DNA from: Billgrantia campisalis
GTDB lineage: Bacteria; Pseudomonadota; Gammaproteobacteria; Pseudomonadales; Halomonadaceae
Direction of reading: 5' to 3'
Length of the DNA: 64,000 nucleotides
NCBI RefSeq assembly: GCF_022341425.1
Contig: NZ_JABFUC010000007.1
Location: forward strand, 186,001 to 250,000
Below are positions 8,669 through 17,965 of this stretch, one piece after another (within the stretch, counting starts at the first letter, position 1; every line of letters starts with the position of its first letter). The translations under genes and the position numbers were made by a program. The notes under the pieces were generated by a model. It ran no database searches. It saw only the letters and a list, made by a program, of their open reading frames with translations, and was not told where the DNA came from.

Positions 8669-9654
8669 GGCGATCTCGGCCAGCGTTCATGACGATAGAA
8701 CAGACGCTCCGGCATGACCGCATCGGCACTTACCCCGGTATGTTCCAGCAAGCGCTGCAGCCCCACCACCTGACGGGCATTCAGCTCGGCGGGAATTCCC
8801 TCCACGAACCCCTGGCGCAACGCCAGGAAGTGATCGTCATCCATCGCTCGCATTAGCGGACGAATGGCCTGCCAGTGCCGTGGCTCCTCGGCCAGCTGTT
8901 GCTTCGCTTTGGCCAGCGCCGAGGCGAAATTCGCGACGAGGTCTTCATGAGCCTGGGCCCAGGCTTCGCGAAAGACATAGCCGAGTATCGGCAAGCCCGC
9001 TTCGAGACCCAGCTCCTGCAGCAACTCCTGCATATCCAGCGCCGTATAGGCCTGCCTCGCCGCCGTCAGCTCGGCGGCGAAGTGCCAGAAGGTCACCAGC
9101 ACATCGACCTGTCCACGACGTAGCGCCTGGTTCAAGAGAGGCGGCGCCGCGTATTGGATAGTGGCGTCTCGAGACAGGTCGATGCCGTGCCGTTTTGCCA
9201 CTCCATCGAGAAAGATCCAGCCCTTGCTATCGGGACCGCCGGCGACACCGATTCGTTTGCCGCGCAGATCGGCAATGGAATCGATTCGCACGTCCGTCGA
9301 GGCCAGAACATTGCCCATCTGCGCCGAGTAGGGGAGATAAAGATAGGGATCACCGCTGGCATATCGAGCCTGCGACCAGGTGAGATCCACCACGGCGCCG
9401 TGAACCTCGCCACTGGATACCGCAATTCTCGAAGCCGGCAGGTTGGCGACCAGCCTGACATCCAGCTCAAAGCCCGACTGACGATCCAGTCCCATCCGGC
9501 GCAGGTGATCCAGCTCCCAGTGAGCCGTCCCGAACTGCAAGACGCTGAGCTTCAGCAGCGGCAGTTGTCCCGCAAAAACGGGGGATGCTGCGAGCAACCA
9601 GGAGAGAACCACCAGCAGCCAACACAGCCTAGAGAGGGGGATTTCGGATTTCAT
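8665..9654 (-). CDS. ABC transporter substrate-binding protein (NMT1/SsuA-like)
   Basis: Signal peptide (LCWLLVVLSWLLAASPVFA) is followed by an NMT1/SsuA-like periplasmic binding fold: FGTAHWELDHLRRMGLDRQSG, then GAVVDLTWSQARYASG and GKRIGVAGGPDSKGWIFLDG. I use ATG 9654 (MKSEI), which follows CTGAGGACC. Two upstream ATGs (9696, 9666) would add up to 14 residues and cannot be excluded. First gene of a three-gene importer operon. Homologues beside PQQ alcohol dehydrogenase genes suggest import of a substrate, cofactor precursor or sulfur source linked to alcohol growth, which is inference. Confidence 0.82.
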   Translation of the reverse strand: MKSEIPLSRLCWLLVVLSWLLAASPVFAGQLPLLKLSVLQFGTAHWELDHLRRMGLDRQSGFELDVRLVANLPASRIAVSSGEVHGAVVDLTWSQARYASGDPYLYLPYSAQMGNVLASTDVRIDSIADLRGKRIGVAGGPDSKGWIFLDGVAKRHGIDLSRDATIQYAAPPLLNQALRRGQVDVLVTFWHFAAELTAARQAYTALDMQELLQELGLEAGLPILGYVFREAWAQAHEDLVANFASALAKAKQQLAEEPRHWQAIRPLMRAMDDDHFLALRQGFVEGIPAELNARQVVGLQRLLEHTGVSADAVMPERLFYRHERWPRSP

Positions 9655-9844
9655 GGTCCTCAGCATACGAAGACCACCGGTACCGCAGAATAGCACTTTG
9701 GTGTTTCTTCTTCGCTACGAAGGTTGGGTGGCTATCGGAGTATAAAGCGCCCTGATATAGCGGTGATGGCGGCACCGAATCGGCCTGGAGGCAGACCTTC
9801 TTGACCACTGTGCCGCCCTCCCTTTGCCACGCCCCCGTCAGTCA

Positions 9845-9863
9845 TAGTCCCTAAGTACTATTC
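9845..9863. promoter_or_regulatory. Candidate PQQ-regulon operator
   Basis: TAGTCCCTAAGTACTATTC is the best copy of the motif shared with the exaA, cytochrome c550 and pqqA upstream regions. It lies 190 bp upstream of the ABC binding-protein gene and about 540 bp upstream of the ErbR-like gene. Use as a LuxR-type response-regulator site is inferred. Confidence 0.35.
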
Positions 9864-10091
9864 AGCCACGACTATCGTCATATTTCGGCAAGCATTGCAC
9901 CCCGCCTAAGCTGTCCATGAATCCGCCATCTCCCCTTGAGCAGGCCGTTCCATGGCACATAGAGCCCACCTTCAGAAGTGAGCCAAGATGCGGATTCATA
10001 GTGACAGGCGCTCCCTACGCCTGGCCCTCGTCTCTACCGCGGCGAGTGCCGGACACCGGCGACAGCCACCATTGAGCAGGAGCCTCTCATC

Positions 10092-10304
10092 ATGTCCCGA
10101 TTTCCGTTGACTCATACCCCCGCCCAAGCCGCCATGCTGGCACTCTGCCTGTTCGGACGCAGCTCCATCGCGATCGACCCTGAGCATGACGATAGCAATG
10201 CCATAGTGACCGAAACACAGCGATCGGAGGCCGATGGCCCGCATGATGCCGTTCGGGATCCACGGCTACCCGTGGGCGGCCTGGGACATAGGAGTGCGAC
10301 ATAA
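10092..10304 (+). CDS. Possible small protein, unknown
   Basis: A 70-residue reading frame starts at ATG 10092 with AGGAG nine bases upstream, and ends 100 bp before the ErbR-like gene in the same direction. The product has a weakly hydrophobic stretch (residues 11-27, AQAAMLALCLFGRSSIA) and a charged C-terminal half, but matches no family I recognise. The ribosome site and position favour a leader-type or small secreted protein; base composition is also compatible with chance. Confidence 0.25.
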   Translation: MSRFPLTHTPAQAAMLALCLFGRSSIAIDPEHDDSNAIVTETQRSEADGPHDAVRDPRLPVGGLGHRSAT

Positions 10305-10403
10305 GTCGTAGTGGCTCCCGAACCCATTGGCGCGATGATAGGAGCCAGGCTCCAAGCAAAGACCTGGCCATGCATCATCCCATACAACTATCAGGCCTCC
10401 GCC

Positions 10404-11087
10404 ATGTACAAGCTGCTGATTGCCGACGACCACCCACTCTTTCGCGAAGCCATTGTCCGGGTGATTCGCGATGCCTTTCAAGAAGCGGAAATTTTTGAAA
10501 CCGAAGACCTCGACGCCACCCTGACACTGGCGCAACAGCATGAGGATATCGACCTCATCCTGCTCGATCTCAACATGCCAGGCGTACACGGTCTGTCCGG
10601 GTTGATTCAGCTACGCACCGAAGCCCCCACCATCCCCGTGGTGATCATCTCCGCGGAGGAGGAGAAGCAGGTGATCCTGCAGGCGGTCACCTACGGCGCG
10701 GTGGGTTTCATTACCAAGTCGTCGCCCCGCGAGCAGATGACCAAGGCCATCGCGCAGATCCTTGACGGTAACATCTACCTACCCTCGGATATCATCCGGG
10801 CCAGCGACACGACAAAGCGCAGCGGCAGCCGCAACGAGCACGCCATTACCTCGCAGCAACTCGAAACGCTGACCCGCAAACAGCTCCAGGTACTCGAGCA
10901 TATGACCCGAGGCGAGTCCAACAAGATGATCGCCTACAACCTCAATATTGCCGAAACCACCGTCAAGGCGCATGTGTCGGCGATCTTACGCAAACTTGGC
11001 GTCCATAGCCGGGTCCAGGCGATCCTCTCCACCAGCGACATCGACTTCAACGTCCACTTCAAACGCGTGCCGCGATCAGGCGACTGA
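10404..11087 (+). CDS. erbR: LuxR/NarL-type response regulator (ErbR/AgmR-like)
   Basis: ATG 10404 starts the conserved [17 protein letters not shown]; upstream codons in frame are non-conserved. The 227-residue protein has a receiver domain (residues 1-120; acidic pair in ADDH, phospho-acceptor D in [10 protein letters not shown], Thr/Ser in VIISAEE, Lys in FITKSS) and a C-terminal LuxR helix-turn-helix ([44 protein letters not shown]). In P. aeruginosa and P. putida the closest equivalents (ErbR/AgmR, PedR1) activate PQQ alcohol dehydrogenase genes. Convergent with the NahK-like kinase, whose end overlaps this gene by 29 nt. Confidence 0.88.
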   Translation: MYKLLIADDHPLFREAIVRVIRDAFQEAEIFETEDLDATLTLAQQHEDIDLILLDLNMPGVHGLSGLIQLRTEAPTIPVVIISAEEEKQVILQAVTYGAVGFITKSSPREQMTKAIAQILDGNIYLPSDIIRASDTTKRSGSRNEHAITSQQLETLTRKQLQVLEHMTRGESNKMIAYNLNIAETTVKAHVSAILRKLGVHSRVQAILSTSDIDFNVHFKRVPRSGD

Positions 11088-13677
11088 GCGCCATGCGCAG
11101 CCTAAGCGGCTTGACCGGCTTGTGCAGCAGGGCATACCCCAGCGCGCGCATGCGCTGCTTGAGCTCCGCGCTGTGGTTAGCCGTGATCGTCATGACGGGA
11201 AGCGGCTCCCGGCGTCGGGCGTTGATGCGTTCGGCAAGCGCCAGACCGGTATCGCCATCGTCGAGGTGGTAATCGACGATCAGTGCATCAACCGAAGCCG
11301 TGTCCAGCGCCACCTGCTCCGCCAACGCCATCTCACTGTCGGCCACCCAGACCTCGCAGCCCCACCGCGTCAACAGCAGACGCATGGCCTCGCAGATATC
11401 GGCATCATTGTCGACCACCCAGATCCGCTTGCCCTCCAGTCCCATGTCACCGGACGACATGGCCGCCGGAGCCACTAGTGGACTCTGCGGCGCCAGCTCG
11501 CCATAGGGCAGGAGAATGCTGAACAGTGAGCCACGCCCGGCAACGGAAGTGACCCAAAGCGGGTGATCGAGCATCCGCGCGACCTTGTCCGCGATCGCCA
11601 GGCCCAGCCCCAGGCCGCGGTCCTGACGCTTGCCGGCGGCCTGAGAACGGCGGAACTCCTGGAAGATCACGCCCAGGTCCTCGCTCTCGATGCCCATGCC
11701 GGTATCGCCGACCAGGATCTCCAGGCCGTCGGCACGCCGCCGACACCCCAGCAGGATGCGCCCCTCGGCGGTATAGCGCACGGCATTGGTGAGGAAGTTG
11801 CGCACTACCCGGGCCAGCAGATGGATATCGCTTCGCACCACGGCGCTGCTCGGCACATAGCGGAACTCGAGCCCCTCACAGTCCGCCACCTGCAGGTACT
11901 CTCGCGCCAGACCATCGAGCAGTTCGGCCACCGTAAAGGCGCCGACATCCGGGGTCACCACCCCGGCATCGAGCTTGGAGATATCGACCAGGGTGCCGAG
12001 CAGCGTCTCGACATCCTTCAACGAGCGACCGATCTGGTCGATCAGCTCGCGGCCACCGGGAGCCACCTCCTGCTCGCACAGCACGCCGGTGAACAGCCGC
12101 GCGGCATTCAGCGGCTGCAGAAGATCGTGGCTGACCGCGGCCAGGAACTTGGTCTTCGATAGGTTGGCCGCTTCGGCCTCGGCCTTGGCCTCGCGCAGGC
12201 GCCTCTCCGCGGCGGTCCGCTCGGCGATCTCTTCGCGCAGCTGGTCGTTGACCCGGGTCAGCTCGGCCGTTCGCTCACGCACCCGCTGCTCGAGGTTCTG
12301 ATAGGCCTGGTGCAGTGCCTCGGCGGTACGACGCCGCTCGGTGATGTCACGGATCAGCGCGAAAAGCCCGATCACCTCGCCCTCGCCATCATGATGCGGC
12401 ACATAGGAACGCAGCAGCACCCGGTGCTCGCCGCTGTAGCTGGATTCCGGAAACTCGAAGGAGACGCTTTCTCCGGCCAGGGCGCGGACCAGGTAAGGGC
12501 GCAGACGGGTGCAGTGCTCGGCGGTGTGCAAGGCTTCGAGCTCACTCCCCAGGATCAGGTCACGTGGCCAACCGTACCACTCGTCATAGACGCGATTGGT
12601 GAATACGTAGCGTAGGTCGCGATCGAGATAGGCGATCATCGCCGGCAGTTCATCGGTGATGGTGCGAATCCAGTGCTCCCGCTCGCGCAATGTCTCGGCC
12701 TGGCGGATCCGCTCGGTGACGTCGGTAAAGGTCAGCACCTGGCCCCCCCCGGGCATGGCGTGGCCTCGCACTTCCACGACCCGGCCATCGGCGAGGCAAC
12801 GCTCACAGGCCGGCGTCACACCCCGCGCATCCGCGGCGTCGATCAGCTCGCTGCGCCGGCTCAGCGCCACCAGGTCGTGCGCCACCTCGAACGCGGTCAG
12901 CCCGGTCAGGGCGCAAAAGCGCTGGTTGCACATCTCCAGCATGCCGCTGGCCGTGATCACCGCCACCCCTTGGGAGAGGCTATCGACGGTCGCCTGCAGC
13001 AGCCGGGTCTTCTGCGCCAGGGCATGCTCACGCTGGGCATGCTCGTGGCGCTTGAGCGCGGTGATATCGACGTACAGGATCACCCGTCCTCCACCACGAG
13101 TCGGGCGCTGATGCACCTGGACCCACCGATTGTCGTGCAGACGGTAGACGGTGCGCCCATCGCGGCGTCCCAACTGCTCGCTGATCACCAGCCCCGAACT
13201 CAATGCCAGACGCCGCAGATCCTCCAGGCGCATGCCCTGGCGGATACGAATCCCCGCCGGTCGCCAGAATTCGGCGAAGCGGCTGTTGAAACGCTGGATA
13301 CGCTGGTCGGCATCGAACAGCACGAAGGCATCGGTGATGCTCTCGATGGCATCGACCAGGTGCTGACCGGCGGTTTCCGCCCGCTCACGAGCCTCCGCCA
13401 GCAGGCGGTTGCTGGCACGCAGCTCGTGGGTGGTCTGGTTGAGTGCCTGGGTGCGCTCGCGCACCTGCTCGGCGAGCAGCACCGAATGCTCGAAGGCGGC
13501 ATAAGGCCCACTGCGCGGCAGGTTACTGGCCTCCACGCGCTCGATCAGGGCGGCGTTGATGCGCTTGAGTTTGGCGATCTCACGCTCGAGCTCCCGCTCG
13601 CGCTCGCTGGATTCAGCCACCGCGACGTGTTTGACCAATGACGACTCCGGTGAAAGTCTGGTTGAGGTGCATTCCAT
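11059..13677 (-). CDS. nahK: Hybrid sensor histidine kinase (NahK/ErcS'-like)
   Basis: About 870 residues and no membrane helix: an N-terminal coiled coil ([21 protein letters not shown] is the core), three PAS-type domains up to about residue 460, a second coiled coil, HisKA with [19 protein letters not shown] (His near 517), HATPase ([23 protein letters not shown]), and a C-terminal receiver ([27 protein letters not shown]). The HDLLQP phospho-box is typical of NahK/ErcS'. I chose ATG 13677 because GGGGAG lies 7 nt upstream; ATG 13692 and TTG 13636-13638 are alternatives. It overlaps the upstream FIST gene by about 65 nt, as expected for a NosP-NahK pair that joins NO sensing to a phosphorelay. 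Confidence 0.87.
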   Translation of the reverse strand: MECTSTRLSPESSLVKHVAVAESSERERELEREIAKLKRINAALIERVEASNLPRSGPYAAFEHSVLLAEQVRERTQALNQTTHELRASNRLLAEARERAETAGQHLVDAIESITDAFVLFDADQRIQRFNSRFAEFWRPAGIRIRQGMRLEDLRRLALSSGLVISEQLGRRDGRTVYRLHDNRWVQVHQRPTRGGGRVILYVDITALKRHEHAQREHALAQKTRLLQATVDSLSQGVAVITASGMLEMCNQRFCALTGLTAFEVAHDLVALSRRSELIDAADARGVTPACERCLADGRVVEVRGHAMPGGGQVLTFTDVTERIRQAETLREREHWIRTITDELPAMIAYLDRDLRYVFTNRVYDEWYGWPRDLILGSELEALHTAEHCTRLRPYLVRALAGESVSFEFPESSYSGEHRVLLRSYVPHHDGEGEVIGLFALIRDITERRRTAEALHQAYQNLEQRVRERTAELTRVNDQLREEIAERTAAERRLREAKAEAEAANLSKTKFLAAVSHDLLQPLNAARLFTGVLCEQEVAPGGRELIDQIGRSLKDVETLLGTLVDISKLDAGVVTPDVGAFTVAELLDGLAREYLQVADCEGLEFRYVPSSAVVRSDIHLLARVVRNFLTNAVRYTAEGRILLGCRRRADGLEILVGDTGMGIESEDLGVIFQEFRRSQAAGKRQDRGLGLGLAIADKVARMLDHPLWVTSVAGRGSLFSILLPYGELAPQSPLVAPAAMSSGDMGLEGKRIWVVDNDADICEAMRLLLTRWGCEVWVADSEMALAEQVALDTASVDALIVDYHLDDGDTGLALAERINARRREPLPVMTITANHSAELKQRMRALGYALLHKPVKPLRLRMALSRLIAARV

Positions 13678-14806
13678 TGCACTGCTCCCCATAGGTATTG
13701 AAGCCTACCACTCGATAGGCGCGCAGCAGCGCCGAGGCGGCATCGCTGACTCCGTCGGCCTCGATTTCCAGCCGGCGCAGGAAGCAGTCGCAGCCGATTA
13801 CCAGGCGTGGCGACCCCAGGCGCGCGATGATCTCATCGAGCACATCACGCAGGTCGTCGAGGATCGGTGCCGCGCGCATGGCGGTCAGCACGATGCCGTT
13901 CTCCACGGCACAGTAGAAGCTCAAGCTGAGATCCTCGTTAACGCGTTGGATCGAGCGCACATAGGCGTGATCGTGCAGTCTCACCGCCAGCGGATGACGG
14001 GCAAAAGTCTCCTCGTCGAGGTCATCGACCTGGCAGCCCACCAGCCGCGCATACTCCTCGGCGGCGGGTTCGGCGTTGAGTTCGATCACCCGACGGTGTT
14101 CGCGATCGGCGGCAGTGACGACCAGCTTGTCATCGAGCGAGCGCAAGTGATGGGTGGTAAAGACCTCGAAGTCGAGCACTGTGTTGACCATCACCACCAC
14201 CGCGGCCCCGGCGCGGAAGCGCCCGTTGCCGTAGACGTGTGTGCCCGCCAGGCGGTTGTCGTCACCGGCGCTGCCGCCGAAATGAGGAATGCTGCCAAGG
14301 GCGGCGTTGAGCGTTGCCAAAACCCGTTCTTCGCTGGCAGATAGGCCATCGAGCAGCGTCAAGGCGAAGGTGTGCTCCTTGATCGGCGCGATACCCGCCT
14401 GCCGACAGTTGTCGAGCAGACGGTCGGTGAGCTGCTGTGCCGCCAGCAGCGAGACTCCTTCGAGGTCGTCAATCACCGCATAGTCGACGGCAAAGTCGCG
14501 CTGATCGAAACCGATGGCGGTGATGCCCCCCCGGCTATAGCCTTCATCGGTGATCTCGCCCGCCGTGGTGCAACCGCACAACGTCACGCCACCGAAGTGC
14601 TGCTCCAGCGCCTGCCCCAGGGCCTCGAGGTCGTACTCCGCCGAGCAGAAGAACAGCACGCTGCCCAGCCAAGGATGTAACAGGCGCCGTGCCAGGTCCT
14701 GGGCGGCCATGTCCGGGTCGCGGGAAGCGGAGTGGGCGACCAGGGCCGCGTCGTGGCACGCAATAGGTGGGGCACTTTCAGCCGGTACCGGAAGATCGTT
14801 GTCCAT
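13613..14806 (-). CDS. nosP: FIST domain protein (NosP-like NO-responsive haem sensor)
   Basis: The 397-residue soluble protein contains FIST_N (about residues 35-230, with LGSVLFFCSAEYDLEALGQAL and VTLCGCTTAGEITDEGY) and FIST_C (about 240-380). In P. aeruginosa the gene before NahK encodes NosP, a haem protein that reports NO to the kinase and affects biofilm dispersal. Position, direction and the overlap with the kinase gene support the same assignment here. The haem ligand cannot be fixed from sequence alone. Other FIST proteins may sense amino acids, so the ligand is inferred from synteny. Confidence 0.82.
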   Translation of the reverse strand: MDNDLPVPAESAPPIACHDAALVAHSASRDPDMAAQDLARRLLHPWLGSVLFFCSAEYDLEALGQALEQHFGGVTLCGCTTAGEITDEGYSRGGITAIGFDQRDFAVDYAVIDDLEGVSLLAAQQLTDRLLDNCRQAGIAPIKEHTFALTLLDGLSASEERVLATLNAALGSIPHFGGSAGDDNRLAGTHVYGNGRFRAGAAVVVMVNTVLDFEVFTTHHLRSLDDKLVVTAADREHRRVIELNAEPAAEEYARLVGCQVDDLDEETFARHPLAVRLHDHAYVRSIQRVNEDLSLSFYCAVENGIVLTAMRAAPILDDLRDVLDEIIARLGSPRLVIGCDCFLRRLEIEADGVSDAASALLRAYRVVGFNTYGEQCNGMHLNQTFTGVVIGQTRRGG

Positions 14807-14924
14807 GGAAAGCTCTCGGTGGCCTGTCGCTGCTTGAGCAGTATAGAAAGCGCCGCTCCCGAGGGGTATGCCACTTGGGTGCCATCCCTGGCACCCGGCA
14901 CCACTACCATAGTAGCAGACGACC

Positions 14925-16073
14925 TTACCAGGACATGGCGACGCCCAATGCCACGGTATCGGTCTGCTCGATCTTGCCGCCGCCGCTCAGCGCCGCGATG
15001 TCGTGGCGATTGACCTCGCCGACCAGGGTCAGGTAGTCGTTGATGCTGTGAAAGACAGCCGCGCCTCGGGTACGCAGCTCCCAGTCGTTCTGCTCGTCCT
15101 CAGTCTTGCCGTACGACAGCGCGATGCGATTGGCGCCAAAACTGTAGCCCGCCTGCAGCAGGTAGCCGTCGCTATCCACCTCGCGCAGCTCGGCGTTGCC
15201 GACGTTGTTGGTGAAGAAGGCGTTGATGCCCTCGGCGTTGAAGCCCGAGGCGGCCAGGGTCGCCGGCCCCATGGACGCCTGCACCCCATAACCCAGGCCG
15301 CGCGAGGTCACGCTCTCGACGCCGGGGTCGCTGCTCTTGGACGTCTGGTACTGGCCGTTCACCCAGGTGTAGAGGTCGACGCCGCCCAGGCTGGTTTCCC
15401 AGGTCAGCTCGGACTCGAAGCGCGGCACCTCTTCGAAGCGACTCCCCGTGGCGCTCTCCGCGGTGGTATGCACCGGATCGAAGATACCGGCGGCCAGGCG
15501 CAGGCCGCCGGCCTTGGGGGTGCGGTAGGTGATCTGGGCACTGGGGAAGGAGTAGGGATAACCGGAGCCGATATTGCCGAACGAGACGCCCCCGAAGTCC
15601 ACCAGTCCCAGGGTATCGCTGACCTGGCCGTAGCCCGACAGCAGCTGATCGAGGAAGATATTGGAGCGGGCGAACAGGCCAAAGTCCTTGCCCACCAGCA
15701 GCTCGCCCCAATCGCCACCGATGGTGCCGTAAAATTGGCGCACGTCGATACCGGTCTCGGTGCCATTTTGATCACTGTCGTTGATGGTCACCCAGAACGA
15801 TGAGCGCGCCATCAGCTCCAGGCCGCCGACCTGGCGCTTGGCGTTGAAGCCGATCCAGTTGGGCAGAAAGCCCATCTTGACCCGCGACTGACGGCGGTCG
15901 AAGTCGGAACCGGGGAGGTCGACGTCGGTGTTGGCGTAGAAGACATTGATATAGCCATCGGCACTGAAGCTGGTGTCATCGCTCTCGTAGAGGACGATCT
16001 CTGCCTGGGCGGCATGAGTCGTGGCGGCCAGAATGGCGGCAAGGCTGATCCCCAGCGGAGTCTTGAAACGCAT
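14925..16073 (-). CDS. Outer-membrane porin
   Basis: The start is ATG 16073 (MRFKTPLGISLAAILAATTH), 9 nt after GGAG; a longer in-frame reading upstream lacks a signal peptide at its start. The 382-residue product has a signal peptide cleaved after QAE/QA, alternating beta-strand pattern throughout, and ends VALGVAMSW with the C-terminal aromatic residue recognised by the BAM machinery. It resembles general Gram-negative porins of the OmpC-like superfamily. It sits between the NosP/NahK pair and the second kinase, possibly to admit alcohol substrates; specificity is unknown. Confidence 0.85.
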   Translation of the reverse strand: MRFKTPLGISLAAILAATTHAAQAEIVLYESDDTSFSADGYINVFYANTDVDLPGSDFDRRQSRVKMGFLPNWIGFNAKRQVGGLELMARSSFWVTINDSDQNGTETGIDVRQFYGTIGGDWGELLVGKDFGLFARSNIFLDQLLSGYGQVSDTLGLVDFGGVSFGNIGSGYPYSFPSAQITYRTPKAGGLRLAAGIFDPVHTTAESATGSRFEEVPRFESELTWETSLGGVDLYTWVNGQYQTSKSSDPGVESVTSRGLGYGVQASMGPATLAASGFNAEGINAFFTNNVGNAELREVDSDGYLLQAGYSFGANRIALSYGKTEDEQNDWELRTRGAAVFHSINDYLTLVGEVNRHDIAALSGGGKIEQTDTVALGVAMSW

Positions 16074-16248
16074 ATGATTGTTCTCCCTTGTATGATGACG
16101 GACCGTCGGTCGCGGTCCGCAAGGGAGTATCAAAACTGAGGCGTCGAGCGACCATGGCTCGTGGGTGGGAGTTACGGCGCGCCTTGGTGGGGATACCCAA
16201 GCCTTACGCCCTTGTACGAACGCAGGACAGAGGCAGCGGATACGGCAG

Positions 16249-17949
16249 TCAATCGCAGAGCTCCGGCGCCAGCAGCCGACTGAGCACGGCACGCAGCTTG
16301 CCGGGCTTCAGCGGCTTGTTGAGCACCGGCAAACCGAGCTCGCGCAGGTGCTGTAACCAGGGGGCTCCGCGCTCGGCAGTGACGATCACCGCCGGCAGTC
16401 GGGGTCGCTGCCACTGCTCACGCAAGCGCGCGATCAGCACGTCCCCCGTGAGGCCACCATCCAGGTGCAGGTCCACCAGCAGGACATCCGGCGGCGTTGG
16501 CGACACCGCCAGCGCCTCCTCGACATCGAAAGCCAGTTCGCAGCGCATGCCCCAGCCTTCGAGCAAGCTCCGCATGCTGGCCAGGATGCTCGGCTCATTG
16601 TCGATGACCAGCACCCGTCGTTCCTCCAGGACCGGCAGCGGCACCTGGGGAAGTGCCGTCGGCGGCCGGGTGGGCGAGCCGACCGGACCCAAGGGCACAC
16701 CTACCGCAAAGCAGGACCCTCGTCCCGGCCAGGAGCGCACCTCCACCTCGTGCTCCAGCCGAGAGGCGATACGCTCGACGATGGCCAGCCCCAGGCCCAC
16801 TCCCTGGCGGTCCCGGGCACGCGGCGCGGCAAGCTGATGGAATTCGCGAAAAATCGCCCGGTGCTGATCGCCGGGTATGCCCGGCCCACTGTCCCATACT
16901 TCGATCCACAGTGTATCGTTGCGACGACGGGTGCCCAGCAGTACCCCGCCCTGCTGGGTATAGCGGCAGGCGTTGGCGAGGAAATTACGCAGCACCCGCC
17001 CCAGCAGGCGGCAGTCGCTGACCACCCAGGTATCGGCGACGCAGTGGCGAAACGCCAGCCCCTTGCTGGCAGCAAGCGACGAGAACTCCGCCACCAGGCC
17101 CGTGTACAGGGCCTCCAAGGCGAAGGGCTCACGCTGTACCTGAACGCGATCCTGGTCGAGGCGGGCGATATCGAGGAGGTCGGTGAGCAGCTCCTCAGCT
17201 CCTTCCAGCGACACATGGATACGCTCAGCCAGTTCGCGTACCTCACCTTCCAGCGATCGCTCCAACAGGGACGAGACCAGCAGGCGCGCGGCGTTCATCG
17301 GTTGCAGCAGGTCATGGCTGGCCGCCGCGAGATATCGGTCCTTGCTGTGGTTGGCCTGCTCGGCCGCATCCCGCGCCTCGCACAGTTCGGCATTGAGCTG
17401 CTCCAGCTCCCGGGTACGTTCCTTGACTCGCGCCTCGAGCTCCTCATTGAGCTGCTCCAGCCGCCGGCGGGCCTGCTCACGCTCGGTGATATCGGCGACA
17501 AAGGCTTCCACCAGCGGCTCATCGTCGGGCGAGGGTTTCTGAACCAGGGTCAGGGACACCGGCACCTCGCCGCTCCCAGAGGTGCGCAGCCGCGTGATGT
17601 AGCCCTGCACCCGACCCTCCTTGGCGACCCGTCGCTGCAGTTCCATGGCGTCACGGGGGTCGGCGAACAGCGCCACCCAGGTCGTACATCGCTCGAGCGT
17701 TGTCACCACCGAGGCGTCTCCCAGCATACGCGCCAGGGCGGGATTGGCCGCGCGAAGGCCGCCGGTCAGGGAGGCCTGAAAGATTCCATGCAGGGCATTC
17801 TCAAACAGCCACTTGTAACGGTTTCGCTCAGCCTCGAGTTCGGCCATGCGAGCCGTCAGCTCGGGATAGTAGCTCTTGCGCGTCGAGTGACTACCGAGAC
17901 CGATCAGTTCGCTGACCGAGAAACCATCGGGGTCAGTGGGTTTCTTCAT
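16249..17949 (-). CDS. Hybrid sensor histidine kinase (EraS-like)
   Basis: A soluble 566-residue kinase: short coiled coil at 30-45, PAS domain (about 45-155), coiled coil to 190, HisKA with RYLAAASHDLLQPMNAARL (His near 211), HATPase (SGPGIPGDQHRAIF, VGLGLAIVERI) and a C-terminal receiver from about 440 (RVLVIDNEPSILASM, DVLLVDLHLDGG). The HDLLQP box makes it a paralogue of the NahK-like kinase nearby. Its synteny with an ErbR-like regulator and ErcA-like dehydrogenase suggests the role of EraS (PA1979-type) in signalling to the PQQ alcohol regulon. Unlike EraS, no cognate EraR gene is adjacent in this window. Confidence 0.82.
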   Translation of the reverse strand: MKKPTDPDGFSVSELIGLGSHSTRKSYYPELTARMAELEAERNRYKWLFENALHGIFQASLTGGLRAANPALARMLGDASVVTTLERCTTWVALFADPRDAMELQRRVAKEGRVQGYITRLRTSGSGEVPVSLTLVQKPSPDDEPLVEAFVADITEREQARRRLEQLNEELEARVKERTRELEQLNAELCEARDAAEQANHSKDRYLAAASHDLLQPMNAARLLVSSLLERSLEGEVRELAERIHVSLEGAEELLTDLLDIARLDQDRVQVQREPFALEALYTGLVAEFSSLAASKGLAFRHCVADTWVVSDCRLLGRVLRNFLANACRYTQQGGVLLGTRRRNDTLWIEVWDSGPGIPGDQHRAIFREFHQLAAPRARDRQGVGLGLAIVERIASRLEHEVEVRSWPGRGSCFAVGVPLGPVGSPTRPPTALPQVPLPVLEERRVLVIDNEPSILASMRSLLEGWGMRCELAFDVEEALAVSPTPPDVLLVDLHLDGGLTGDVLIARLREQWQRPRLPAVIVTAERGAPWLQHLRELGLPVLNKPLKPGKLRAVLSRLLAPELCD

Positions 17950-17965
17950 GGCGTCCCCGGGGCGC

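Larger units (their letters stand above)
9655..10403. other. Intergenic region with divergent promoters, no firm gene
   Basis: This stretch separates the minus-strand ABC importer from the plus-strand response regulator. It contains the clearest copy of the CYTWRGTACTA motif (TAGTCCCTAAGTACTA at 9845-9860, itself an imperfect inverted repeat of TAGT/ACTA) and one weak small ORF (10092-10304). I see no tRNA, terminator or mobile element. Confidence 0.5.
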
